Assembly (NCBI RefSeq): GCF_003945595.2
Contig: NW_024104349.1
Coordinates: 558,001 to 622,000 of the forward strand
Length of the DNA: 64,000 bases
Direction: 5' to 3'
DNA from: Pipra filicauda
Lineage: Eukaryota > Chordata > Aves > Passeriformes > Pipridae
Shown here: piece after piece, positions 46,876 to 59,100 of the stretch
How positions within the stretch are numbered: the first letter of the stretch is position 1
Layout of the letters: each line of letters begins with the position of its first letter
Notes under the pieces: generated by a model
The model's database searches: none
Told to the model about the DNA's origin: nothing
Seen by the model: the letters and a program-made list of their open reading frames with translations, nothing else
Position numbers and translations under genes: made by a program

Positions 46876-47040
46876 TCATAGAATGATAGAACCATGGGAT
46901 GGTGTGGGTTGGAAGGGACCTTAAAGATCATACAGTTCCAACCCCTCTGCTGTGGGTAGGGATGCCACTCACTTGATCAGGGTGCTCAGGGCCCCATCCA
47001 ACCTGGCCTTGAGCACTTCCAGGAATGGGGCAGCCACAAC
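46876..47040 (-). mobile_element. Short CR1 3' tail
   Basis: CATAGAATGATAGAACCATG, GGTGTGGGTTGGAAGGGACC, then CACTTGATCAGGGTGCTCAG and GGCCCCATCCAACCTGGCCT, and GGAATGGGGCAGCCACAAC. The middle (CACTTGATCAGGGTGCTC) differs from the other copies, indicating a distinct CR1 subfamily or heavy change. Confidence 0.92.
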
Positions 47041-47220
47041 CAAAGATAAGTCCAGGCTCAAATACATAATTTAGCAGAGTTTTTAAGGGTCTGCTTTTAC
47101 AGACGTTTACAGAGGAATAATGAACAGTCCTGAGGTTTATCTGGGGAAGCAGAAAGGCAGAGCCCAGCACACTGTCATCCCTCCCATTTGGTTCAAACAG
47201 AGAAATTGTCCGTGGAATGC

Positions 47221-47880
47221 AGTAATCTTTTTTTCAGCACTTTGCAAAGTTCAAGTCCCCAGAAAGCAGCCTATTGAGTTCAGCAAATAAAAACTTCTGT
47301 TTTCTTCACGAGTCTATAATTCATTTTCATGCACAGTAAATCAGAAAAAGGGGGGGGGGGAAAGCATTTTACAATCTCAAACTATTTTGCATACCTTCGG
47401 TGCACATCAGTTTTCCCCATTTCCATCGTATCATTACCACTTAAAACAGGGGAATTAGATAAGCATTCATTCCCTGGATTAACTGCTTTAATTTAAAAGT
47501 AATTTCTACCATCTGGAATTACTATTTACCGTTGTTTGGAGGAGGGGGAAAAAAAAAAAGGAATCTGAAACTGTAGAAAAGATCATCACAATTTCTTTCA
47601 AAGAATAACCAATCTGAAGGAGGGAGAAGCATACAAGGAATGTGATTGATTGTCCACCGGTTAACTTGGATATTTTGGAGGGAATTCGGAGAATAAAAAG
47701 TCTCTATGAGTTATCAGTGGTCAGACTGGAGCCATTCAGTTTTCACCTGCTTGTGTTTGTTGTCTGGCAACCAGTCAAGGGTGCTATTAGCAGAATTAAG
47801 CTCCACAAGGAAAGATTACCCTGTAGGAGGTAAGATAAAGCCTGGAAAGTGTGGCTTGTTATCAGTATCACAATAAGGAC
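47221..47880. promoter_or_regulatory. Candidate conserved non-coding element
   Basis: Unique AT-rich sequence: ACTTTGCAAAGT palindrome at 47239-47250, an 11-base G run at 47350-47360, TTAACTGCTTTAATTTAAAAG near 47480 and AGTTATCAGTGG near 47710. No repeat family and no credible frame. Confidence 0.35.
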
Positions 47881-49276
47881 CAGGTCAGAAAGGATTCAGT
47901 GTGGGTTTCATTTCAAACAGGTAATCTCTGCTGAAATAATAGAGTAATTGTTGCTTTGAAATCTTTCTGTGCTGCAGCACACTGCAGCTCAATTTGATAC
48001 AGATTCTGGATTTAATGGAGAACTCCAACAAGCCTGAAACACATACACAGGGAAAGCAAGAAAAGAACAGGGCACCAGTGGAAAATGTCTTTATCCTGTA
48101 ATTCCAGGTCAATATAGTGAAACATAAAATATTATTCAGGGCAGTTTTATACCTTGATTTATGTCTGCCCTCCTTCTCAGGCTGCTTTCTATCTGTCTAA
48201 AAAGTTTTGGTCTATAAATGTGCAGTAACGTAATACAAAATATTGCAAGAGTAATAACATATGCAATTACAGCACATCTCACAAATCCTGAACACAAGCA
48301 ATGAATCAAAGCTTTCCAGGGCTATTCCTTGAAATACAACTTTTTCTAGGTTCCATTCAAAGGCCTGAAAGCAGTCACTGGGATAAGCTGCAAGAGGGAG
48401 ATGCACATTGCAGATGAGGGACAGCATTTTATGTTTTTCTGGCAAAATGCCCAAATGTTTGTCTTGAAAAGTAATTGTGGAGTGGGCTTCTCCTTTTTTT
48501 CTTTATAAAGGTAGTGCACCTTTCTCTCAGTCATCTCCTCTGGAAATGTGCATTAACTGTTGGGAGATGAAGCTGCAGTTTGGTTTTTTGCTCTCTGCAG
48601 AAAGCGTCAACCAGCAAAATAGTTGAACTTCTAATTTTCATAACACAAAGGATGAGCTGGTAAACACTACCAAAGTACACAGAAAATACAGGAAAGAATT
48701 CTATTATCTGTAGGCTCTTACCTTAGAGCAATCTTTGTTTTCCAAGCCTTGGAGGCATTTAAAGAAGGCTCCACTATGATGTGGACTCTGTCAGTCTTAC
48801 ACATTTCCAGGCATGGCACAGGGAGAGAAGCTGCTCAAGGCTGCAACATCTTCTTCTGGAGCCTTTCTGGGTTCTGGTTGTGAAGCAGAAAGCAACAGAT
48901 TACAGTTCCATATGGAGGCAGTTCCCTGATGCTTCCTCAGTTACCACAGGGTTACCTGGATCCAGATAGGAGATAATTTACACTTCAGAGTTTTGAAAAG
49001 CTGTCCAAGGAGCCCTGAGCTTGTAGAGTTTTTATATAATAAATCTGGCAAAACCACAGAAGATGCAGAAAATAATTTATGCACCAACATTTCTAGAAAC
49101 TTGGGAACTCTGAGTAATTACACAAGGATTAGCACGGCACCGATTTCAAGTAAGACTATTATAAAGAGATGCACTCGCTTCCAAAGCCAAAGGCTCACAA
49201 CCCAGGTAGTTATCAATCCTCTTGATTAAATGGAGCACAGCTCTTAAATTCTTAAAATTATTTCATGATTTGACAA
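47881..49276. other. Single-copy non-coding DNA
   Basis: No gene is seen. GGATTAGCACGGCACC at 49127-49142 resembles an internal stretch of U6 snRNA, but the rest of U6 is absent. Confidence 0.5.
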
Positions 49277-49432
49277 CCAGAGAGGCTGTAGCTGCCCCAT
49301 CCCTGGAAGTGTCCAAGGACAGGGCTTGGAGCAACCTGGGCTAGTGGAAGGTGTCCCTGCCCATGGCAGGGGGTTGGAACAAGATGATCTTTAAGGTCTT
49401 CCAACCCAAACCATTCTGTGATTCTGTGGTTA
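49277..49432 (+). mobile_element. Short CR1 3' tail, plus strand
   Basis: It starts inside the GAGAGGCTGTAGCTGCCCCA block and runs GGGCTAGTGGAAGGTGTCCC, GGGGGTTGGAACAAGATGAT and CCATTCTGTGATTCTGTGG. The intact octamer tail and few changes suggest a young copy. Confidence 0.94.
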
Positions 49433-49714
49433 TAAATTTGGATGGTCAGAAGTGGTGGAGCTGACAGAATAAATCCAAAAAATCCCCAGGGTACACTTCA
49501 CAGAACGTCAATTTTAAAATAGTTCTTTTAAAAAGCTGATTGAGCACCCAAGTTATGGCTTGAGGATGGCCAAGAAACCACTCCATATGGAAAATAAAAT
49601 CCAAAAGTGCTCCCAGAAAATAGTCTGGGAGCTCCAAAAGGCACAGCACTGGCAGTAGCACAGGGGTCTTACTGTGGGCAGTGCCATTCAATCATATCCC
49701 AGAGCTCAGAGGAA

Positions 49715-49790
49715 GAGGCAGCATTGCTGCTGGTAAAGATTGGAGATGGCACAAAGCTGGGTGAAGGGAAAAACAACAACAAGGATATGT
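49715..49790 (+). mobile_element. Possible CR1 reverse-transcriptase fragment
   Basis: The plus frame reads LLVKIGDGTKLGEG, resembling the CR1 RT motif region LLVKFADDTKLGG, with the catalytic ADD changed to GDG. The DNA ATTGCTGCTGGTAAAG and GGCACAAAGCTGGGTGAAG is close to that consensus. Flanking similarity is weak, so this could be coincidence. Confidence 0.4.
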
Positions 49791-51327
49791 CAATCCACGA
49801 ATTTGGTCTGGATTATTTGGTAGGTGGAGCTCATTTGTCTATTTATACACCTTGTAATACACCCAATTGCAAGGCCGTGGCGACCCGAGGTCAGTGCAAG
49901 CCTGGCTTGGCATTAAAGGCTGATTGGTTCTGCTTGGAACATATTTGTTACAATTTTGCCTTCTGAGCACTTGCATTCAAGTCACTCCAGTCAATCCAAA
50001 CCTTTCCCAGTGGAAATGTTTGTGCTGTATACACTGGAACACTAATTAGTTCTGAGTCCAGGGAGGAGAAAGGAAGCAGCCTTGAAGGAAACTCAGTGTC
50101 CCAGCCTTTTTAAAGTTGATCACCAGAACAATTCCTTGCTGTATCTTGTATTTTGCTAACCTCTTCCAATTACTTCTTCTGCTTCTGTGATACCTTAAAG
50201 GCAAAGAAATCACCCCACAGACAAAAAAAAAAAAAATATGGAAAGCTCCTCATTTGTAATAAAACATAGACTCAGATTCCCAAACGAGCTCCACAGAAGC
50301 AGCCTCCAGGCTCTCCTGACTCCACTGGAGTCACTGGGGAGCACAAGGCCTTGCCTACAGAAGGATCCTGGAAGGTTTGAGCATATGAGCTGAGGGGGCT
50401 GATCCTGCCGACACTTCATACCAGGCAGAGAGCCAGGTGCACAGAGATAATCAAACCAAATCCTAATTAAGTGTCTGAATTCCCAGGGAAACCCAGGCAT
50501 AGTGAGATGCCTAAATGTGATTGTGGATATCAATCCAGCCGCTTATCGCTGCGGAGACACCGCTGATTTCCAGGGCAGATGATGGTATTTCTGATTTCAT
50601 TCTAATTTATCTCTTTTTCTTGAATTTGAGGGAGGTTAACTCTGAGGATGATTGCATTACTGTTAAATGCGTTTTCTCAAAGGAAAAAAATAATTTTTAT
50701 ACCTAAATATGAATCTGGGCTTGGGCAACAGAGGGAGAAAATTACTTGAAAAGTTTTAGAGAATATATACTATAAAGTTTTATAAAAGAGCTACTAGAAG
50801 ATCTTAATGATATTTATACAGTCTGAAGCATAATGACTTAAATGCTTTTTGCCACCTGGCCATTGCAGTTAGCTGATAAAAATACTTGGTGAATAAACCA
50901 AAATAAAAACATTCTGATCTCACCCAAAAGGTATGCTTAGCTTCTCACAGGAAATAAGAATCCTGCACCTATTAGATCATATCTTTGCTACCCACTCAGA
51001 GCAACTGATTGATATAACAGACATGTTGAATCAAGATGTTAGATCATTCTTTTCCTTCTCTACACACTCACTTGCAGCCAACAGATTTTTTTTCCCCCCC
51101 AGAATATCTGTGATTCCTTAGATTCTTTGAGGCTATTCCCTTAATAATTGGAGGAGCTGGCTGAGCAAAAAGCTCCACACAGTGCTGGGTCAGAGGGATA
51201 CAGGGACTGTCTGTGCTGCTGCAATCAAACCAGCCCAGCTTGAGAAAGTATAAACACGGGGGTGGGCAGAAGAGCCAAAAGTAGGGGCCAGGAGGGAAAA
51301 CAGCCTTGTCACTGTTATTTCTTCAAC
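49791..51327. other. Single-copy DNA with minor repeat remnants
   Basis: No gene. The stretch 49790-49970 has a constrained-looking texture (GGCCGTGGCGACCCGAGG near 49873). At 50309-50350 a perfect 15-base palindrome GACTCCACTGGAGTC (50318-50332) probably marks another copy of the ancient TTGACTTCAATGG repeat group. Confidence 0.45.
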
Positions 51328-51392
51328 AGATCAGGGCCAGGGCCAGGTCCCTCTGAAGGCAGTGGCACAGTTCCTATCAAGGTCAACAGAAG
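51328..51392. repeat. Ancient amniote repeat fragment
   Basis: GGCCAGGTCCCTCTGAAGGC, AGTGGCACAGTTCCTATC and AAGGTCAACAG follow the recalled consensus GATCCTGCTCCCTCTGAAGTCAGTGGCA...CTCCTATTGACTTCAATGGG. Same group as 25843-25975 and 43108-43150. Confidence 0.55.
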
Positions 51393-54300
51393 TGATCTTT
51401 AAAAGAATGTTTTCTTGCCAATCATCCGAGTCACAGACTAGGCTCTATAGATTTCCATGGCAAAGAAAGCAATCCTTCCCCAACTCCACAGTTCTTCAGG
51501 GAAGCAGACCCTCTTCAAAAGAGCAGCATCTTCAGGAGGTGAGATCCCCCCTGCATAAACATTCCTCCTGTCCCCAGTCACCTTCCTTCTCTTTGTATAT
51601 TAGGGTTACAGCTGGCATTCTCAGTTGTGGGACACATCTTTAAATAAAGTAGCTACTCTTCTCCATTTTCTGTTTATATAAGCTCTTGCTCTTCCTACTC
51701 ATACCTGGAGATGAGTAAAGGGAATCTGCACAACAATGACTAGAAAGGCAGTTCAGCAGATGAAAACAGCCCCAGCACACGGGGTGTGCAAGCTGTGAGA
51801 CAGTGCTCACAAGTCACAGGGTGTCTTCATGTTTTGTTGGTGCATCCTCTCATTTTGAGCAACCTGGTTCTCTCCCTCGCTGTGCCCAAGCACAGCTCCA
51901 AGGAGAGGCAGCTCCAAGCTCTTTGCACCTGACTGGTGTGAGCCAAAGCCAGGTGGGAAGTGAGATGCAGCCATTGCTGAGGTGTAACTCGGAGCACATG
52001 GATGGTTTTGAGCTCACGTTGGTAGCACAGCTGTGAAATGGGCATTTTACACCAAAAAAAAAGTAAAAGGTAAACCCTTACTTACATATTATTAAATTAC
52101 TTGGGACACAACCAGATGGAGTTTCAGGTCTTTCAAAATACAGAATTGTTTCCTGTTGCTTGTGTTCCTTTGCATCTTAAGGGGAGAAATGAGATTTCAT
52201 TGAATACCAAGTATAATGGGAATGACACATTTGGGGAAAGAAGTGCCCACATCATTAGCACCAGGAAATGTGGTAGATTAAGAATGTAGGAAGAAATTTC
52301 TTAGTAGTGTAAAAGAGAGGGTTTATTAGTTTGGATTACCCCAAGGGGTGATTGTTTCTCACAAGACTGCAGCAAATTCTTTTCGTCTTTCAACTCCCAC
52401 TCCACCACACCTTTGGGAAACAACTACTTTTCTTCTAGTTACTATCTCCTACCTCTAATATATTCTTACCCTTAAACTGAGGAGCTTGCTCTTCTCCTAA
52501 AAGCAAAGAACTGTGTAGGGATTTCTTCAGAATAAATCCTATGGTTTTTAGGACATAGTATGCATAAAAATTAATGAAATAAATAAAACAGCAGGAAGAA
52601 AGGCAATGCTGTTTTCTATGAATATTTACTGGCTCCATATTCAGCATTTATTATCAATAACATTTATCCTTGACAGATACCTGACATCAGCCCATGTACT
52701 GCCCTTCTTATTGCACCTTAGTGCACCAGGTGTTAAACAAATGGCACTCACCTAAGTGTGTGCTTAAATTTACAATTTAAACTGGATTTGTGTGGATGAA
52801 GAGATGGATGGATACATGAATTGTGGGCAAAGCTGTGAGAATTCACCGTAATTCTGAAGAACTGGATGTCAAAGATATTTTTTTTTTTATAGTTAGAAAA
52901 ACAATATTTGATCCACAGATGATTTTTGTCCACAGAGTCACGCTCAAGCTAAAAATACTTTGCTCCAAGTATTTGTTTTCTACCACTGGCAGCGTGAAGA
53001 GCCCAGATCTACAGACTCTGGGCAGATCTTATAAACCAAACCATTCTGAGAAAACAAATCTTAAAAACAATATAAGCAATACAGCTGTTTAGCAGCTCCC
53101 CAGGGCTTCCTGGTGCTCACTGCCAGCTCTCAGCTCTCTCTGCTTTGAGCAGGGAGGGCCAGTTTCTTTAGATTACCTTATAGAGTATGTAGGTCTCTCT
53201 CTGCCCTCCATGCTGTCACCCTGGATGGCTCTGACAAGTCTCCCTCCTGCTGCCACATTCTTGTTCTCAGGAAGATCTGTTAACATTTTTGTCTCCTTTT
53301 GATCTCTGGACCCTTCTCCCGGCACTTTTCACAGCCTCCTGAAAATGGGATTCTTGAAGTCAATAATTTGCTTATTGTCTCTCTAGTGTAAACTTAAATG
53401 TTTTTCATCTTGGAAACTATTTCCTCGTGGGTGTTTTTTTTTCAGGTTTCCTAGTGGATTCAAGTGATCTGGGATTTAATAATCATTCTACCACCTGAAA
53501 TGAACACTAACACCTGCCCACTGCCCAGGAACTATCAGTATTCTGGGATTTATATCTCATAACTCCTTTATACTGTTTGAGCAGTTTAAGTATATGGAGG
53601 TGCTACAGCTGACAGTAGATTTTATATATGAAGCCACACTTAGGGATATGATAGTAGAGGGCAGGGAGTCCTACTGGGCACGGAAAGGTCCCTTCCTTCA
53701 GACCCTGATGCAGGACAGAAGCCTAAACAAACCATCAAGAAGAGCAAGAAAATACTTCCCAACCTATTATATTCCCCCCCAGCACCACCACCCCTCCAAT
53801 CAGTTAAAACGGCACAGTTTTCTGTACCTCAAAAGACTGTAATTTGTAAGGAATTCTAAGCACTTGGAAAGCACAAGGGGACACTGAGAGTGGGGAGGTC
53901 CTACCCCGTAGACACCCCATCCCTTTCAAACCACGGGAACGCAGCTGCCTCCCTCCAAGTGAAACGCAGCCTTAAGAGATGAATTCTGTTCTCACCCTGA
54001 ATAAAAATAATAACAAAAAAAAAAAAAAAAAGTTTCCAAAACTGCACAGCTCTCCCTTAGCCCAGAATCCCTCTTTTAAAATCTTCTCTAGGTTGCACAC
54101 AAAGGAGGAACACGGAAAATAAGTTCAGCCACGGGGGGCAGAGAATGTCTCAGCCCTGGGGACACGAGACCCCACGTGGCACCTGCTGTCACCTCCACCC
54201 CCTACGTGGCATCAAGGGAAGACTGAAGAAATAAGGAAGAGATAAGGTGGACTGAATCTCCAGTTGGTAAGAACAGGAACAATCAGCAAAAGGAGCTCTG

Positions 54301-55390
54301 GACGTTCAGGCATTGTCCTCACCAAGTATCTAAAGGAGAACCAGCCAGCACGTTCCTTCACAGTTGTATGATGGTTACCACCTGTCTCACACTAATTTTA
54401 TGGTTTAACTCGTTTTAAAACAAGAAAAAACAGTGTTCTTCTACCCAAAAGGCAGAATTCTGGTTCACAAGACAGGTAGTGTTGGGTTTTTTCTTCTCAC
54501 TATGGTAACACCGGACACAGAGAGCACTTTCCATGGTTCTACATGGATTTTCTGTTCCAGAAGCCTAAGAGAGCTCCAGGCAACAATTAGGAGTTAAAAC
54601 CTGGATATAGATTTTACACAGGTGGCACAACCACAGCAGAACTGCATCTTTCTTATTGCTGGCCTACACGAAAACCCACTGCTGAGATATTTTTTTTTTT
54701 CTGCAGAAAGACTGAAAAGGGGGGGGGGGAAATCTACAGCTCAAAGACTGGGAAAAAAATAAACTGTGATTAGAAAAGCAAAAATACCAAAAGAACTGAA
54801 AATATCTGCTATTACTCATGGACCTCTCTCTCAGAAGGAAAGAAAAATGGTCTGGTTACCTCAGACACATGTGAAATCAGCTGGTCATGGGACCTTTGAG
54901 ATGTCATGAGCTATGCAGGTCAGGTGGGACCAGGTCACTGTCTCAGGCAGCACCCTCTGAAGTGCTGCAAGTGATCCTGCTGAGCCAGGAAGCTGCATCC
55001 CACTTCCTAAATCACTGCAGAGGAGATGACCCAAAATGGGACTGATGGCAGTACCTGCCAGGGATGATATCTTACACGTGACATATAAAACTCAGGTACT
55101 TGACACTTCGGGTCATTAAAATGAGAATGTGCATTTCAGGTGAAAAAGAACATTTGCAGCATTCCAGCCAAATTCCAACACATTCAGGTTGTGCTGTCCC
55201 GAGAGCAGGGAGGCAGGTGGGACATGCACAGCTCTGGGAGCTTCACTTTCAGTTGTTTTGAGGCTCATGATAAAAAAAACCCTGCCAGAAGAACTCCAAA
55301 GAAGCTGTACCTTCACAAGGCTTCCATTTCCCAATCCAAACCCAGGCATAACATGAGGTGAGGCTCACAGGCTGAGTATTGTGCTGGGAT
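51393..55390. other. Single-copy non-coding DNA with homopolymers
   Basis: No supported gene in 4 kb. Homopolymer tracts: 17 A at 54015-54031, 11 T at 54690-54700, 11 G at 54719-54729. An 82-codon frame at 53594-53842 and others lack recognisable domains. Part of 53100-53550 may be an old repeat that I cannot identify. Confidence 0.5.
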
Positions 55391-55500
55391 CAGAGAATCA
55401 GAGAACTGTGGAATGGTTTGGGTTGGAAGGCACTTTAAAGACCATCTAGTTCCAATCTCATGGCCATGAGCAGTGACAACTTCCACTAGACCAGGTTACT
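55391..55500 (-). mobile_element. Short CR1 3' tail
   Basis: CAGAGAATCAGAGAACTGTG, GAATGGTTTGGGTTGGAAGG, CACTTTAAAGACCATCTAGT and CTTCCACTAGACCAGGTTAC, about 110 bp. More diverged than the long copies (CATGGCCATGAGCAGTGACA for the usual CCATGGGCAGGGACA). Confidence 0.93.
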
Positions 55501-58220
55501 GGATCCTTGGCCTCTTGGAAAGCAAGAGACAACCTTCTGAGGCCAGTTCTGATGGAAGAAAAGAATCCTTCATGTTGCAGTATTCCTTAATGTGTTCCCT
55601 GGCACTCTCCTGACCCTGGATGTGATTCACTCAGCCTGCAGGAATGTTTTTGCTCCATCTGACCAAATAAAAAGTATACTTTTCTTCCAGATTTATGAGT
55701 TGATTCAGCTTTTACTGTGCAGTCAGGCAAGCAGGAGAGGCACTGCACCAGAGGAAAGTGATCCACATCCCTGGGAAGAAGGGCAAGGAGCGAGAATGTC
55801 CCTGTCACCTGCCATGAGCTGTTGGACTGGTTCAGTTTTACCACACAAGTTCCCTCTGGTCTCTCTGAAGAGAGAAAAGATGGCTCAGTGCACTGGTGAC
55901 CTGAAGAACCACCCAGAGGAACCCCTCTTCCTTGGAAGAGAGACTAAGTCTAGTACAACAATATTCCTGACTTAAGATTGTTCTTAAATCCTTTGCCTAA
56001 TAAGGACAGAATTAAAGCATCTGCATTAGATGAGGTAAATCTGGGCTGTGGTATCTGTGCCTCGATTCGTTCTTGCCAGAAGGTCAGTTTAGCTGGACCC
56101 AGAGGGAGGGCTGCTTTATACATCTCACTCCAAACAAAAATCCTGCTTTTCCCTTGAATACTTGCTTTTTTGCTCTTCTGACCAGGCACACCTGTTTTCT
56201 CTACTAACTCGAATCCCCGCAGCCACGTGTGCCCAGGGGATGGGGGGGAGTGTAATAAATAGCAGAAGCAAATAATTTCCCCAGCAAAGAGCATTCCATG
56301 CTTTCTGTATGCAAATTCTGCATAAAAATTCTACATATATGGTGCAGAGCTGCTCTGAACTGAACTCTAAAAATGTTTAATGCAAACACAGCTGTTATCA
56401 AGTGTTGTTCTTTCCAAGACTCCATTCAGTTTGATGGTTATCACTATGCCAACGGCATTCCCAGTACAAATCCCTCTTCCTGAGACTTCAACAACTGCTT
56501 TACACACAAGAGAAGATCATTTCACCCTGAAACTTGGTTCTCTGGATCCCTCCTAAATGTGTGATTCTCCCTTCTAACGGTACTGAGTGACCCCAAATCA
56601 AGTCTAACTGATGCCTCATAACATACTGCATCATAACAGATACTGACATTTAACTAATTTAGGTTTGTAAGAATAATTTTAATTTAAGGACATATTTTAT
56701 AACACCCCTGTTCAGCAAAACATTGTAGTGCCTTTGAGTACAGAGTGAAATCTCACTGGTGTCAAAAGAGACATGATATATATGTTTAAACCACAATATC
56801 TGGTAAAATTCACTGAAGTGTTTTGAATTGTCATAACATGTTATTTAAATATCAGGTTTCAAGAGCTGAGGTGAATCAGACAATTCTGAAAAATGTTATT
56901 GTATTATTTTAGTTGACTGGTTAGTTTGCTAGTTCTATTAGCTTTCAGGAAAGAGGGATTTTTTTCACCCAGCTACAGAAGAGTTTTTTTAAGGATCAAA
57001 AGTCCTTTAAATCTATAATTCTACACAACTCAAAGGGACAGCACTTCTCTTCCTTCAGGGGTTGATCACAGCATCTAGCTGTGCATTGTGTCCTTGAGAA
57101 AACATCTAAAATAACTCAGCAGCTGGCACTTTCCAATGTCCCAGGGACAGGAAGGTCAGCACCCCAGCTGAGGACCATTTAACCCAAATCAGGACCTGAC
57201 CTGTTGATTATAGAATGTGGTTTAATATTAAATGCGTGTATGTGATTTAAAAAATCAGAGCTGGAATGTTCTTATCCATTTCACTGACTGCCTACTAGGG
57301 AGACTTATTGCTCCTTTGCATCCCTGTTCCTCCAGCCTCATGGACTCAATTCCCACGTGGGAAGCAGGGATGGCAGCTTTGTCCGGGCTGCCGCTCCTCA
57401 TCCCTTTCAGATGGGTGGATCTTTCAGGATCATCCTTCCCAGCACACCAGCCAGCACTGCAGAGCTAATGAGGTGGAGCAGGTCATCTGCACACAAACAA
57501 GGAAAGGGAACAGACCTCCTTCCCCTCAGAAGCAAAGGTAAGCACGTGCTGCAATGTTTATTAGTCAAATACAGCATTAGCAACATTTCGAATATCAACT
57601 CACAAGAAAGTGTCAGCATTGCTGTTGTAAAGCCCAATCTTACAGCGCAAACTCCATTTTTAGAGCGAATTAAACACTCCCTACACCACTCCAAACTACT
57701 CAGGACAACCTCTTGCTCCAGCTCCTCCTCTGCCCCTCATTAGCTCACCAAGCAGCAGCATCAGAGGCAAGTGGGGGGTCACTGATGAGTTGTAATTAGT
57801 GATAGCCTGTCACTGGGAAAAGCAGGGTCTCTAATTAAGGCAGGGCAGTTCCTTTCCTCTCTGAATGCTTCCTTTGCTGGAGCACAAGGTGGAGCTATGG
57901 AAAGGAAAGTCCAATAAAAAGCCTGATGGATATTTGCATCTCTGTGACTGGCAGTAATTTAAACAGGTTTGGCTCCTTCTGGGTACAGAGCTTTGAGAAA
58001 AGCAGGAAGCAAAGGGATATGGGCCTGTCCACCAGAAACCGAGTTATCAACCCCTGACTCCTAATGGTGAACAGAGAGTGATACAACCAAACAGTGACAA
58101 CTAAGGAGCCCTGGTGTGACCTGGCAGTTCTGTGATGCCCCTGCCTTTGGCATCACTTTTGGAGGCTGTGTAAAGCCTGGCCTCAGGGTCTTCTGGGGTT
58201 TGTGTAATTGCTTTTAGGAT
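55501..58220. other. Single-copy non-coding DNA
   Basis: No supported gene. The stretch 57540-57860 looks mildly constrained (CGAATATCAACTCACAAG near 57588, TTAGAGCGAATTAAAC near 57660, TTGTAATTAGTGATAGCC near 57791) and may be a weak regulatory element. Open frames of up to 128 codons have no known domain. Confidence 0.45.
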
Positions 58221-58244
58221 TCTTGAGTAGTTTGCTACTCAAGA
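58221..58244. repeat. Perfect 10-bp hairpin
   Basis: TCTTGAGTAG, loop TTTG, then CTACTCAAGA: a perfect stem with a 4-base loop. No T run follows, and the surroundings show no RNA gene. Confidence 0.8.
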
Positions 58245-58983
58245 GGTACAGGGATGTGCTGTAGGTTCTGACAGTGATTTCCTAAGCCTGTTTTTAACTC
58301 TTTGCAAGGGGATGGTACTGAGGGAACATAAACTGTGAAAAGTAAGTGACTGGCAGTGGAATTTATGAGAATATTCCCAGAGCTGAGCTTGAGGCTTTGC
58401 TTTGCAGTGCAGTTTCCCATCAGGAACACAGATGGACTGAGAGTCACCAGCTTATACCACTACACTGGATGTGCCAGATTTCTGTTCCTCCCTCAAAGGA
58501 GATGTATTTCTGCCTTTATGGAGCACAAGATTTTAGTTCAGGTGGAGGAGAAAGTCTGTCCCTGAGAGAAACATCTTTCCTCAATAGGTAGGTTCAAATC
58601 ACTCAACAGGGACTCCCACACACTGTCCCAGGGGAATCACATAAAAAGCAGAGACAAGGAAACAAAAGATGACTGAAAACATGTCACAGCAAGGAGGAAG
58701 CCCCAAATCTTTATCACTGGCTGTATTTAATTGCACCTGACATTGTAGACATATGAAGAGATTGCCTTGCAAGAATAAGCTGGAGGAACTCCAGGGGTCA
58801 AAGACACAACCCTTGACTTGCCAAAGGCTATAGATAGTCCCGGCTGAGAACCCTGTGAAGGAAAGGGATTAAGATGATCTGCAAGAGACAAAAGACAGAC
58901 AGGAGGAAAAACAGTTGTTTTCCGGGAGTAAAGGCAACATATTGTTACAATGAACATGGAAGATTCGAAAGTTCAGGAAGGAC
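58245..58983. other. Single-copy non-coding DNA
   Basis: No gene or recognisable repeat. Two overlapping plus-strand frames near 58346-58591 have no known domain. Confidence 0.5.
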
Positions 58984-59100
58984 TCACAGAATCACAGAAT
59001 CATTAGGGTTGGAAAAGACCTCTAAGACCTCATCAAGTCCAGCTGTACTTGTTTGAGTACAATCCACATTGACATCCATGACATTACACCAGGCACCATC
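58984..59100 (-). mobile_element. CR1 tail of the 'AAAAGACCTCTAAGA' subfamily
   Basis: TCACAGAATCACAGAATCAT, TAGGGTTGGAAAAGACCTCT, AAGACCTCATCAAGTCCAGC and then CCATGACATTACACCAGGCACC in weakening similarity. This tail type differs from all other copies here, a further CR1 lineage. Confidence 0.85.

Noticed and set aside
49127..49170. Possible U6 snRNA pseudogene (GGATTAGCACGGCACC)
   Set aside because: Only about 16 bases resemble U6; sequence before and after does not match.
54690..54729. T and G runs as a retroviral polypurine tract or LTR edge
   Set aside because: No TG...CA termini, primer-binding site or duplicated flank found nearby.
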